From the NCBI GenBank assembly GCA_040756735.1, contig JBFLYC010000022.1, positions 1-56,291 on the forward strand: 56,291 bases of DNA. Direction: 5' to 3'. Shown here piece by piece: positions 1-7,894 of this stretch. Made by a program: the position numbers and the translations under genes. Position 1 is the stretch's first letter. Each line of letters opens with the position of its first letter. Below the pieces are notes generated by a model that saw only the letters and a program-made list of their open reading frames with translations, was not told where the DNA came from and did no database searches. The DNA comes from JBFLYC01 sp040756735. GTDB lineage: Bacteria; Bacillota; DSM-16504; Desulfitibacterales; Desulfitibacteraceae.

Positions 1-35
1 ACATACCCACAAGCCCTGCTGCTACTAATAATTTG

Positions 36-51
36 TAGTTTTCAAAGAACA
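36..51 (-). promoter_or_regulatory. rRNA-spacer-like motif on minus strand
   Basis: Read on the minus strand this is GTTCTTTGAAAACTAC, a motif typical of the leader and 16S-23S spacer region of Firmicute rRNA operons. It lies just downstream of the minus-strand terminator at 57-110, so a minus-strand transcript could resume here and run off the left edge. Only the motif is visible and no rRNA gene lies in the window, so the assignment is an inference. Confidence 0.3.
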
Positions 52-56
52 AAAAC

Positions 57-110
57 AAAAAAATGAGCAACTCCCAACTGGAAATTAACGTCCAAATCGG
101 GTGCTGCTCA
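57..110 (-). terminator. Rho-independent terminator or attenuator, minus strand
   Basis: On the minus strand GAGCA (105-109) pairs with TGCTC (65-69). The stem continues internally with CCC opposite GGG, and a run of seven T follows (57-63). It either ends a transcript or acts as an attenuator in the leader of a gene beyond the left edge. Confidence 0.5.
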
Positions 111-133
111 TAGTATACAAGGGGGGACCGTTA

Positions 134-961
134 GTGAAAAAATTTTTAGCTGCTAATGCCTGGTGGATAATATTTATTACATCTGCATTATTGTTGATTA
201 TGCATACTTTTTCTCTTGCAATTATTCAAGTTGATAACACCTCATTATTATTATTGGTAATATTACTGGTAAGCCCGTTTATCTCTGGGCTAAAAAAAAT
301 AAAAATCGGCGATTTTGAAGCAGAGATAGACCCAAAAGAAATAAAGAAAGTTAAGGATGAAATGTCAATACGTTTTGTTGCCGGAAAAAATGGTGAGGAT
401 ATTAAAACTTCCCCCAGATTACAAGATACAATTGACAATCTTCAAGCTCTGGTAGTAACCGACCATATTTTTGCTTTAGCTAAATTGAAAATCGAGTTAG
501 AAAAAATTCTTACTAAAATCAGTCATATGGCTACAGGGGAAAATTCAAAATCTAAGAACAAAACTTTAGGTAAATTAATACAAGAGTTAGTTTGCATGGA
601 TATCTTGCCAAAAGATGTTTCAAAATCTTTGAAAGAAGTCCTGCACTTGTGCAATAGAGCTATACATGGACAAGAAGTAAGAATAAATGATGCACGATCA
701 ATTGTAGATATCGGCATTTCATTATTAATACATATAAATGAAATACTAGAAGACTACCTTATTAAACCTGAAGAGATAGTTGAAATTACACATGAAGAAC
801 TGAGTAATTTGCAAAATGCAAATTATAAAGTGGTTACTATAGCGCCAAATGCTAATACATTTTTAAAAAATATACGTTTAGTATCTCATGAAGAGCTGGC
901 TCAAATTCTTGAAGGATATGATGACTACGCAGAATCCATTGTTGAGATAAAACGTATATAG
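134..961 (+). CDS. Two-TM membrane protein with DUF4145/HEPN-like C-terminal domain
   Basis: Not a named family that I recognise with certainty. The start is taken as GTG 134 because a strong AAGGGGGG ribosome binding site sits 7 bases upstream; an in-frame ATG at 101 has no such site. The 275-aa product has two hydrophobic helices near residues 9-31 and 36-53, a charged linker, then a helical cytoplasmic domain. That domain contains CNRAIHG, resembling the R-N-x-x-H-G signature of DUF4145/HEPN-type proteins. The gene is followed after 20 bases by a macro-domain gene on the same strand, so the two may be co-transcribed. A role in nucleic-acid or nucleotide stress response is possible but not shown. 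Confidence 0.55.
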   Translation: MKKFLAANAWWIIFITSALLLIMHTFSLAIIQVDNTSLLLLVILLVSPFISGLKKIKIGDFEAEIDPKEIKKVKDEMSIRFVAGKNGEDIKTSPRLQDTIDNLQALVVTDHIFALAKLKIELEKILTKISHMATGENSKSKNKTLGKLIQELVCMDILPKDVSKSLKEVLHLCNRAIHGQEVRINDARSIVDIGISLLIHINEILEDYLIKPEEIVEITHEELSNLQNANYKVVTIAPNANTFLKNIRLVSHEELAQILEGYDDYAESIVEIKRI

Positions 962-981
962 CTGGTTAAGGGAGGATTGCC

Positions 982-1542
982 ATGAAAGAGATTAAAATAG
1001 GAAATACATTTGTCGAAGTTATTCAAGAGGACATAACAAAAGTAGAAGCAGACATCATTGTAAATGCAGCAAATTCGAGCTTAATGGGTGGCGGTGGTGT
1101 AGATGGCGCCATACATAAAGCCGGTGGTAAAACAATATTAGATGAGTGTATAAAAATAAGAAAGCAGCAAGGAGGATGCCCAACTGGTGAAGCTGTTATC
1201 ACAAATGCAGGGAATTTAAGTGCTTCTTATGTTATACACACTGTTGGCCCGGTCTGGAATGGCGGTAAAAATAACGAAGAACAAAAACTGAGAAATTGTT
1301 ATCGAAACACACTGAAGTTAGCTGATGAATATTTGGCAAAGAGTATTGCTTTTCCTAACATTAGCACCGGAGTGTACAAATATCCCAAAGAAGCAGCCGC
1401 CGAAATAGCAATAGATGAAGTATTCAAGTACATAAAGGACGGTAATACAAAACTAGAAAGAATAGTATTTGTTTGTTTTGATAATGACAACTTCCGGATA
1501 TATAAGAAAAAACTTGAACCATATTTGAGGAGTGGGGAATAG
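982..1542 (+). CDS. Macro domain protein (ADP-ribosyl hydrolase type)
   Basis: This 186-aa protein is essentially one macro domain. The ADP-ribose-binding signature VNAANSSLMGGGGVDG lies at residues 27-42, followed by the conserved histidine of AIHKAGG. The phosphate-binding loop (PNISTGVYKYP) is near residue 126. This is the arrangement of YmdB/MacroD-type O-acetyl-ADP-ribose deacetylases and mono-ADP-ribosyl hydrolases. The ribosome binding site GGGAGG precedes ATG 982. It follows a membrane protein gene by 20 bases. Which ADP-ribosylated substrate it acts on cannot be told from sequence. Confidence 0.9.
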   Translation: MKEIKIGNTFVEVIQEDITKVEADIIVNAANSSLMGGGGVDGAIHKAGGKTILDECIKIRKQQGGCPTGEAVITNAGNLSASYVIHTVGPVWNGGKNNEEQKLRNCYRNTLKLADEYLAKSIAFPNISTGVYKYPKEAAAEIAIDEVFKYIKDGNTKLERIVFVCFDNDNFRIYKKKLEPYLRSGE

Positions 1543-1632
1543 CCGATGCTATATTAGACGATACCAATAGCCGGACAATTACTGAAAAGTTTGATTTATG
1601 AGAGATTTAATGATAAAGAAAGGACGAAAAGT

Positions 1633-2007
1633 ATGGAAAGTATCCAGGAAGAAATAGTTAAGTCCTTGGATGGAGAGAGCGTTGATCTATTCCCGTATCT
1701 TCCTTATTTGTTGCAGGATTTGTGGGATATAGGAACAAGTCCAAAGACTGTATTAAAGTTAATTAAAAGCTACAATATAATTAAAACTCCCGGTTCAAAA
1801 GTATTAGACCTTGGTTGTGGTAAGGGAGCAGTATCTATAAATATTGCTAAAGAGGCGGAAATTGCTTGCAAAGAAGCAAAGGTATTAGTAGTCACCCATG
1901 GGTTTTTAATGAGATATATTAAAAAAGAGCTTATACATAATGGATTTGTAGGAAAAGAATTTATTAAAGCAAAACATGGGGAGATTTATGTTTTTCAAAG
2001 GAAGTAA
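1633..2007 (+). pseudogene. In-frame chimera: methyltransferase head, histidine-phosphatase tail
   Basis: The reading frame is open for 124 residues from ATG 1633 (AAAGGACG site 8 bases upstream), but the product looks like two unrelated fragments. Residues 1 to about 74 resemble the start of a class I SAM methyltransferase and end just after motif I (VLDLGCGKGAV). The rest, from about residue 77, is the C-terminus of a histidine phosphatase (phosphoglycerate-mutase superfamily) with the VTHGFLMRYI motif, whose histidine is the second catalytic His. The RHG motif of the phosphatase and motifs II onward of the methyltransferase are missing. The likely origin is a deletion joining two genes near 1850-1865. 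Neither activity is expected. Confidence 0.7.
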
Positions 2008-2189
2008 AATACTGATTAATTGTTGAAAAGTGGGCTAAAGAAAGTAAATGTTTTGCTTGGTTGGGGGAAAGTAGTAGTTTTGATGGTAATATGTGCTAAA
2101 AGGGAGAAATGTTACCCTGAGTAATTTGCCTTCCTATTTAAGAATATTAATCTTGTAGGATTAATAAAGTCAGGTGGAGGGCAGTTGTT

Positions 2190-2909
2190 ATGAAGAGTTT
2201 TAGGGGGGGTAATTTTAGTCGTCAGACGATTCTAATTTTTCTTGTCGGAATACTTGGCCTTTTTGTAATAGTATTTTTTGTGACAACAATGATGGAATCC
2301 CAATCTCCTGAGGAATTTGACAAGCAAGAAATAAAAATGCGTACTGATATCAAGGTTATAGTCGACCCTGGTCATGGAGGGATTGATTCTGGGACCCATG
2401 ATGGGCGGGGAGTATTAGAGAAGGATATTACTTTAGAGATTGGACTAAGGATGCGGGATTTCCTGCAAGCTCAAGGAATACCGGTAATCATGACCCGGGA
2501 GACTGATGATGATGTTAGCGATATTGACGGTCGAGGCCGTCACCGTCGAGATTTACAAGAGCGAGTTGAAATAATTAATCAAGGAACGGTTGCTGTTAGT
2601 ATTCATGTCAACTCCAGTTATAACCCTAAAGAAAAAGGGGTAGTGGTGTTTTATGCCAAGGATAACCAGGAGGGGAAAACCCTTGGCGAAAAGGTCCTAC
2701 AAGAGTTGGCACTGATCCAGCATTTAAACAACGATTTTCCGGTTCCTCGGAGGAACTTATACTTACTCAATAACGCTGAAATTCCAATGGTGTTGGTGGA
2801 AGTAGGTTTCATATCTAATGTAGAAGATAAAAAGAAACTTCAAGATCCATCTTATCTAAAGAAAGTAGCCGAGAAGCTAGGTCAAGCAGTAGTTAAGCAC
2901 ACGAATTAA
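2190..2909 (+). CDS. cwlD: N-acetylmuramoyl-L-alanine amidase, spore cortex type
   Basis: CwlD cleaves the peptide from muramic acid during spore cortex synthesis, the first step toward muramic-delta-lactam. This 239-aa protein matches CwlD in length and layout: one N-terminal membrane anchor (residues 14-34) and a single Amidase_3 domain. Zinc and catalytic residues are visible as H62 in VDPGHGG, E77, H139 in SIHVN and E204 in VEVGFISN. A GGTGGAGGG site precedes ATG 2190. The gene stands alone, convergent with the next gene. It implies an endospore former. Alternative: a vegetative Amidase_3 paralogue, but the size and single anchor favour CwlD. Confidence 0.88.
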   Translation: MKSFRGGNFSRQTILIFLVGILGLFVIVFFVTTMMESQSPEEFDKQEIKMRTDIKVIVDPGHGGIDSGTHDGRGVLEKDITLEIGLRMRDFLQAQGIPVIMTRETDDDVSDIDGRGRHRRDLQERVEIINQGTVAVSIHVNSSYNPKEKGVVVFYAKDNQEGKTLGEKVLQELALIQHLNNDFPVPRRNLYLLNNAEIPMVLVEVGFISNVEDKKKLQDPSYLKKVAEKLGQAVVKHTN

Positions 2910-2913
2910 TTTG

Positions 2914-3384
2914 TCATTTATTCCTAAGATGATCTATATTAAATACAGGTATTAGTACAGTCATAATAAAGTGTGTAACAATTGCTAAAGGAAAGGTATA
3001 AATTGTTTTCCAATTAATATTTTCCCACATTCCTATACGCTTTTGAATATGCTGGGCGATTGTTGTTCCTGCAGCGAAGAAAAATATATAGGCTGCTTTC
3101 CAAATCCAATTATAGGTTAGGGGGAAATAATAGGCAAAGATAATCGCTGGCGGAAACCAACTCAATGCAGCAAATAATGGGATTCCACCGATTAGAATAT
3201 CTCCGGGCAATCGCCATAATTTATAAGTACGCATTGTTATCCGGTTTAAGAGTATTGCCTGAACGAAACCTAACCAAAAACCAAAGGGAAAGAGCTTGGG
3301 TCTATGTTTTGGGGGAATTAATATCAACATAATAATATACCACATAATGGTAAATAATGCCCAGTTTAGAGTTTTTCGTGACAT
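2914..3384 (-). CDS. Integral membrane protein, CBO0543-like
   Basis: A 156-aa protein with about five hydrophobic segments and short charged loops. A strong AGGAGGAAAGCC site precedes its ATG. The composition (many Trp, Tyr, Phe and Pro around membrane edges) and layout resemble the small CBO0543-type membrane proteins common in Firmicutes, for which no function is known to me. It is convergent with cwlD, with only 4 bases between stops, and divergent from the beta-lactamase-fold remnant. No catalytic motif is seen. Confidence 0.6.
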   Translation of the reverse strand: MSRKTLNWALFTIMWYIIMLILIPPKHRPKLFPFGFWLGFVQAILLNRITMRTYKLWRLPGDILIGGIPLFAALSWFPPAIIFAYYFPLTYNWIWKAAYIFFFAAGTTIAQHIQKRIGMWENINWKTIYTFPLAIVTHFIMTVLIPVFNIDHLRNK

Positions 3385-3407
3385 GGCTTTCCTCCTGGTT
3401 AGTCGTT

Positions 3408-3457
3408 AAAAAAACTGACTTTAAGTTTAGTATTTAAAAAAGTGACTTTTTTTAGTA
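3408..3457. repeat. Imperfect tandem direct repeat, AT-rich, divergent intergenic
   Basis: Two adjacent units of about 25 bases share the core TGACTTT and the end TTTAGTA (3408-3432 and 3433-3457). They lie in the 106-base divergent gap between the membrane protein gene and the beta-lactamase-fold remnant. They could be operator sites, or simply low-complexity AT-rich sequence. Confidence 0.3.
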
Positions 3458-3490
3458 CAGTAATTTTTTTAACTGAGAAAGGAGACAAAG

Positions 3491-4055
3491 ATGAAGCTAA
3501 GAGTTCTTGTGGATAACAACACATTTATAGACGAGTATTTTTACGGAGAGCCGGCAGTATCATTTTTAATTGAGGAAGCAGATAAGAAGATTCTTTTTGA
3601 TCTTGGCTATTCCGATATATTCTTGAAAAATGCGCAAAAGATGGGGGTTAACATTTTAGATGTTGATTTTATAATTTTTTCTCATGGACATAATGATCAC
3701 ACTTGGGGTATTCAGCACTTTATCAAGCATATCTCAGAAAGTGGATTAAAAAGAACAAAAATAGTTGCGCATGCCCAAATTTTTAATGAGAAGACGCAAA
3801 ATGGAGACCAAATAGGCTCTATAGTACCAGAACACGTAATAAGCAAGTATTTTGACAAACAGTTAAGTAAGGAACCCGTATGGCTCAGCGATAAATTGGT
3901 TTTTCTTGGTGAAATAGCAAGAGTTAATGGATTTGAAAACAAAAACCCCATAGGAAAGGTAGTTGTCAATGGATTAGAAGAAGATGATTTTTTAATGGAT
4001 GATTCCGCAATGGTTTATCGTGCTAGAAATGGTTTGGTAATTATTACAGGCTGAT
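3491..4055 (+). pseudogene. Beta-lactamase-fold hydrolase, 3' truncated
   Basis: The 187 residues are the N-terminal two thirds of a metallo-beta-lactamase-fold protein of the MJ0936/DHPPP-synthase-like group. The metal motif SHGHNDHTWG is intact. In relatives the strand VIITG is followed by a Cys-Ser-His-Ser metal-binding motif. Here the frame stops at TGA 4053, exactly where that motif should start, and the sequence past the junction belongs to another gene in another frame. The 3' half has therefore been deleted. An AAAGGAG site precedes ATG 3491, so it may still be translated. The missing metal ligands argue against activity. Confidence 0.8.
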
Positions 4056-4340
4056 CCTCTGAAGAAAACTCTTTTTAACATATTGCTGATAGGAGAGGCA
4101 GCCGGTTGGATCAGTCCAACTTCAGCGGAAGGTATGAGCTATGCTTTTAAGAGTGCAATGGCTCTAGCCAGGAGTTTTGCAGGCACTACCGGAAATGTAA
4201 TGGAGCACTATTCTAAAAACACACAAAGCCTTCGGATTAATATTATAAAAAAGAATTTAAAATCTCCTTTCATGTACAATCCATTAATATGAAAGATGGT
4301 TATGAAGTCGGGACTTTTAAGTATGAGTATTCATAATTAA
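4053..4340 (+). pseudogene. C-terminal remnant of geranylgeranyl-reductase-like flavoprotein
   Basis: Reading from 4053 in the frame of TTG 4083, the sequence gives the FAD-binding C-terminal part of a geranylgeranyl-reductase-family (FAD-dependent) oxidoreductase, with LLIGEAAGWISPTSAEG. The dinucleotide-binding N-terminus and catalytic core are absent. An in-frame TGA at 4290-4292 interrupts the tail; beyond it the same frame continues with a plausible C-terminus ending in SMSIHN and TAA at 4338-4340. It starts exactly where the beta-lactamase-fold gene breaks off, so one deletion created both remnants. A non-functional relic. Confidence 0.75.
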
Positions 4341-4348
4341 TAAGGCCG

Positions 4349-6085
4349 TTATAAGCTACACTGCTTGATATTATAGCCTGCATTGGCAATCATCTCACGC
4401 AAGTTGAACATATGGGCTGATCCTACCAACACTACACAGCTCCCTTTTTCCAGGTATGGCAGCATGCGCTCAAGGAAAGTTTCGTCCCGACGGTTAATGA
4501 CCATTTGGGTACGAGAGGGAAACTCGGCAGTAGTTCCCATCATGGCAGCAAGATTTCCGTTAAGATAGGCGTGTTCATGACGTTTAATGTATGAACTCCA
4601 CTGCCGACACTCGCGGAAAAAGTTTATGATGCGTTGGGTGGGGATGCTCTCTAAAGTAGCAATTTGTTCACTAATAGTTTCCATGCCAAAAACTATCTTT
4701 CCCATATCCCTTGCCAAATGCCATGCTTCTAAATCTACCGACTGGTTCCAACCTTTCCGTCTTAGGAAACAGCTCCAAAGGGAGAAGAAAGCCATCCAAG
4801 GGCGTGTTTCACCTAGATAGTAACGCACGTCAACAGCCTCAGGACAATCAAGTTTCAAAAGCCTAGCCAAAGTCCCCCTTGGCCCATAGATTACCCTTTC
4901 TAATTGGCGCACTTCTTCATTATTCAAGAAGTCCATAAGGCGGGGAGCGCCTGGTTCGGGACTCTTTCCAACCTCTGCTACCTGATCCAAGCTTACCTGG
5001 TCAAGTGGGCCTTCAAAGATAACCTTGTCGACTTTATCAAAGAGTTCTCGAAAGGAGGACTGAAAGCTGTAGCGAAAAAAGTGTGCCGTACCGCCAATCC
5101 ATGAGCGTTGACCGCCCTTTTCTATTTCCCAAAGCATTGCAAAACGTTTTTCATTGCGGAAGCTTTCAAGGTATTGTTGTTTAGTCATGGTTTCACCTGG
5201 TGCAGGCGCTAACATTTGCATGAGTTCCCTGGCGCTCAGGGGAGGTTTTTCCTGCCAGGCAGCCATTTCGTATGGCATGGAAGGGGCAGCGCCCCACTTG
5301 GTTTTGAATCTACTAATGCCTTTATTGACCCCGAGACCCAGGTGTAAATACTTTTTGCCTTCACGTCGGGCTACCTGAATCATTTCCCGAAAAAGCAAAT
5401 CTGAGGCATAAGGGGTGTAATAAATCCTGGAATGGGCGCCAATTATGTAGCTTAGAAAGTTCAGGGGCGCCAAATCCAAGAGAAGGCAGGCGGCTAATCG
5501 GTCGTCTTTATCCCAGGCGTTAAGTAAAATAAGATGTGAATTCCTTGAAAGAACAAGTTCTGTCCTTTCATAAAGTCTGCGTACTATTGGAGATAGTGGA
5601 ACCCGTCCAATAAATTCAGCCCAGAGACGGCGGTGTGCAAGTGTAAAAGTCCTTCCTTCTTCTACTCTGAGAGACTGAGCTGCCCGTTTTGCCAGGTATT
5701 CATTGCGGGAGGGAATAGAAGCATCGGCAGGCAGAACATAATAATGATCCTGCTCTTTACGGTGCGGTATGAGTCGTTCTGGTAAAGAAGGACTGATTGC
5801 CATGCAATCTCTTGCCCTTGTCTGTGTTAAAACTTGTGTGAGGGCCTGGTCAAATTGCCCTGAATTATAATGGCCTGACAGGGGATACCCTATGGCCAGC
5901 AGCAAATTGCTGGAGGAAATGAAAAGATATGGCCCTACCAGAAAGGGCTCCCCATCGGACATGCTTTGCATGAAATGCACGGAGTGTTCCGGTATGATAG
6001 CCTTTTCCAATATGCTTTTAGTATTAAAAGGAAGCAGTGAGGTATTTAAGTCATCAAAAAATTTGCCGGCGGGTTCATTGTGCAT
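4349..6085 (-). CDS. Fusion: GNAT/FemAB-like acyltransferase domain plus TraB/GumN domain
   Basis: This 578-aa protein has two halves. Residues 1 to about 290 look like a GNAT-fold/FemAB-like acyltransferase, ending in a LGLGVNKGISRFKTKWG segment typical of peptidoglycan-type aminoacyl or acyl transferases. From about residue 315 to the end lies a TraB/PrgY/GumN domain, with its opening WIGGTAHF and closing VVLVGSAHMFNLREM motifs and conserved Glu/His residues. TraB domains belong to a putative metalloprotease superfamily (Tiki-like) implicated in peptide-pheromone shutdown. No signal peptide or clear membrane helix is visible, so it is probably cytoplasmic. Start ATG 6085 has a GGATGATC site. 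The pairing suggests modification and hydrolysis of a shared peptide-like substrate, which is inference. Confidence 0.65.
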   Translation of the reverse strand: MHNEPAGKFFDDLNTSLLPFNTKSILEKAIIPEHSVHFMQSMSDGEPFLVGPYLFISSSNLLLAIGYPLSGHYNSGQFDQALTQVLTQTRARDCMAISPSLPERLIPHRKEQDHYYVLPADASIPSRNEYLAKRAAQSLRVEEGRTFTLAHRRLWAEFIGRVPLSPIVRRLYERTELVLSRNSHLILLNAWDKDDRLAACLLLDLAPLNFLSYIIGAHSRIYYTPYASDLLFREMIQVARREGKKYLHLGLGVNKGISRFKTKWGAAPSMPYEMAAWQEKPPLSARELMQMLAPAPGETMTKQQYLESFRNEKRFAMLWEIEKGGQRSWIGGTAHFFRYSFQSSFRELFDKVDKVIFEGPLDQVSLDQVAEVGKSPEPGAPRLMDFLNNEEVRQLERVIYGPRGTLARLLKLDCPEAVDVRYYLGETRPWMAFFSLWSCFLRRKGWNQSVDLEAWHLARDMGKIVFGMETISEQIATLESIPTQRIINFFRECRQWSSYIKRHEHAYLNGNLAAMMGTTAEFPSRTQMVINRRDETFLERMLPYLEKGSCVVLVGSAHMFNLREMIANAGYNIKQCSL

Positions 6086-6217
6086 AGTTGGTGATCATCC
6101 TTAAACAGAAAATATCGGCAATAAACTAGGGGCCACAAGTAAAATTATAGTAAGTTTCATTGGTTGTTCAATTTTTTGTGCAGCTTTTGATGAAAATAAG
6201 AAAAAATTGTAGTTTAA

Positions 6218-6895
6218 TTAGAGCGCCAAGTGGAATAAGATCCCCAGGTAGTGCACTGTGCTGCCTCCTAGAACAAACAAATGCCATATACCGTGGTTGA
6301 AAGGTATTTTTTTGCATATATAAAATACCACGCCAAGGGTGTAGATTAATCCACCCACGGTCAGCCAGATTATGAGTTCGGATGGCGCTGTGGTTACCAT
6401 AGGTTTAAAGGCTATTACTATTAACCAACCCATTAGTAGGTACAAAATGATCGAAAAATACTTTAATCTATCACTGGCTAATATTTTTAAAATAATTCCC
6501 ACTGCTGCCAGTGACCAGATGATGCTAAAAATAGTCCAACCCCAGGCGCCGCCTATGGAAACAAGGGTAATAGGTGTATAGCTTCCTGCAATTAATAAAT
6601 AAATTGATACATGGTCTAAGACCCTTAATATCCTTTTACTTTTTTCATGGAAAATACTATGATACAGGGTGGAAGAGGTATAAAGAAAAAACAGTGTAAA
6701 CCCATAAATGCTGAAGCTGACTATACGCCATACATCCCCGCGAACACTGGCAAAGGCAACTAATATTACCAATGCAGCTATGCTTAGGAGAGCGCCGATT
6801 CCATGACTTATACCGTTAAAAATTTCTTCCTTGAGAGTGTACCTGTTTATTAACATATTGTTTTTATTTTTATCCATAAATGTGTCATAAGTCAT
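6218..6895 (-). CDS. Hemolysin III family membrane protein (PAQR-like)
   Basis: A 225-residue polytopic membrane protein with seven predicted helices, starting at ATG 6895 next to a GGAGG site; an upstream TTG at 6925 lacks one. The opening EEIFNGISHGIGALLS, the central YHSIFH after helix 3 and the closing FNHGIWHLFVLGGSTVHY carry the conserved His residues of the hemolysin III/YqfA family (related to eukaryotic PAQR receptors), thought to bind a metal. The role in bacteria is unclear; membrane homeostasis has been proposed. It is a monocistronic minus-strand gene. Confidence 0.88.
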   Translation of the reverse strand: MTYDTFMDKNKNNMLINRYTLKEEIFNGISHGIGALLSIAALVILVAFASVRGDVWRIVSFSIYGFTLFFLYTSSTLYHSIFHEKSKRILRVLDHVSIYLLIAGSYTPITLVSIGGAWGWTIFSIIWSLAAVGIILKILASDRLKYFSIILYLLMGWLIVIAFKPMVTTAPSELIIWLTVGGLIYTLGVVFYICKKIPFNHGIWHLFVLGGSTVHYLGILFHLAL

Positions 6896-7058
6896 AATAA
6901 ACCTCCACACCTCTTTAGGTTTCAAATAAGAATTAATAAGTATTTTTATTATACACGACTTAATTCTAAAATTATACTATAATTGAAAAGAAAGCCTTTT
7001 TTGAAAAAACATGCGGTACTTGATTGTTATTAAAGTAAAGGAGGTAGGGGGGAATAGT

Positions 7059-7823
7059 ATGGAGCTGGGTTATCTGGAAAGGCAAATTGAAGAATATGTA
7101 AAAAGTAGTCCGTTAAATGAAGTGAAAGAAATAAACCTTGGTGGAATATTTGATGCGCCATTGATAGGAATTGCAGATTCAAGGGACCCTTTGTTTGATA
7201 ATCTCAAAAATATTGAAGTAATAGGGCCTCATCATCTCACACCTAATGATTGGCTTAATGAAGCTAAGTCTGTTATTTCTTATTTTCTTCCATTCTCTGA
7301 GACAATACGTAAAGCTAACCGGGATGATGGGTTGCCGGCTAGAGAATGGGTTTATGGTAGAATAGAAGGTGAAGCCTTGAATACTCAACTCCGTAAATTT
7401 GTTGTCAGTTTAATAAATGATGTTGGTGGAGCAGCGCTTGCACCTGTCCTTGACCAAAGGTTTTCTGTAGTTGATCGTAGGAGTAACTGGTCTGAACGAC
7501 ATGTGGCATACATAGCAGGCTTGGGTACATTTGGTTTAAGCAAATCATTTATTACCCAAAAAGGTTGTGCCGGCCGCATTGGAAGCATAGTAACAAATCT
7601 GCGATTAACTCCAACTTCCCGAGAGTATAGCTCTATTTATGATTATTGTACAATGTGTGGTGAATGTATCGCACGGTGTTCCTCTGAGGCAATCACCATG
7701 GAAGGTAAACACATTCCTACATGTGCAAACTATATTAATAATCAAGTCTTGCCGCTATTTACTCCTAGATATGGATGTGGTAAATGCCAAACTGCTGTAC
7801 CATGTGAATATGAGAGACCTTAA
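7059..7823 (+). CDS. Short QueG-like 4Fe-4S protein
   Basis: The 254-aa protein starts at ATG 7059 behind AAAGGAGGTAGGGGGG; the frame is open upstream to 7011. It aligns in style with the middle of epoxyqueuosine reductase: a DUF1730-like N-terminal part, the RHVAYIAGLGTFGLSKSF signature, then a 4Fe-4S motif CTMCGECIARC. A further Cys cluster (CANY and CGKCQTAVPC) suggests a second cluster. QueG itself is about 350-390 aa, so this is a shortened paralogue without the HEAT-like tail. The substrate is unknown, and epoxyqueuosine reduction should not be assumed. A strong terminator follows directly. Confidence 0.75.
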   Translation: MELGYLERQIEEYVKSSPLNEVKEINLGGIFDAPLIGIADSRDPLFDNLKNIEVIGPHHLTPNDWLNEAKSVISYFLPFSETIRKANRDDGLPAREWVYGRIEGEALNTQLRKFVVSLINDVGGAALAPVLDQRFSVVDRRSNWSERHVAYIAGLGTFGLSKSFITQKGCAGRIGSIVTNLRLTPTSREYSSIYDYCTMCGECIARCSSEAITMEGKHIPTCANYINNQVLPLFTPRYGCGKCQTAVPCEYERP

Positions 7824-7828
7824 ATAGG

Positions 7829-7867
7829 AAAACCTTCCCAAATCTAGACGACGCGGGAAGGTTTTGT
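7829..7867 (+). terminator. Rho-independent terminator after QueG-like gene
   Basis: Perfect 11-bp inverted repeat AAAACCTTCCC (7830-7840) and GGGAAGGTTTT (7855-7865). The T-rich arms allow function on both strands, so it can also close the minus-strand zinc-ribbon gene ending at 7895. Confidence 0.75.
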
Positions 7868-7894
7868 TGGAATACATCTGTAATAATATACTTA

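Noticed and set aside
4053..4055. Possible selenocysteine codon (TGA after VIITG where a Cys is expected).
   Set aside because: The residues after TGA do not continue the beta-lactamase-fold family and the frame stops seven codons later; the downstream DNA encodes another protein in another frame, so it is a deletion junction.
4383..5378. Several plus-strand open frames of 60-77 codons.
   Set aside because: All are antisense to the GNAT-TraB fusion gene, which has domain-level support over its full length.
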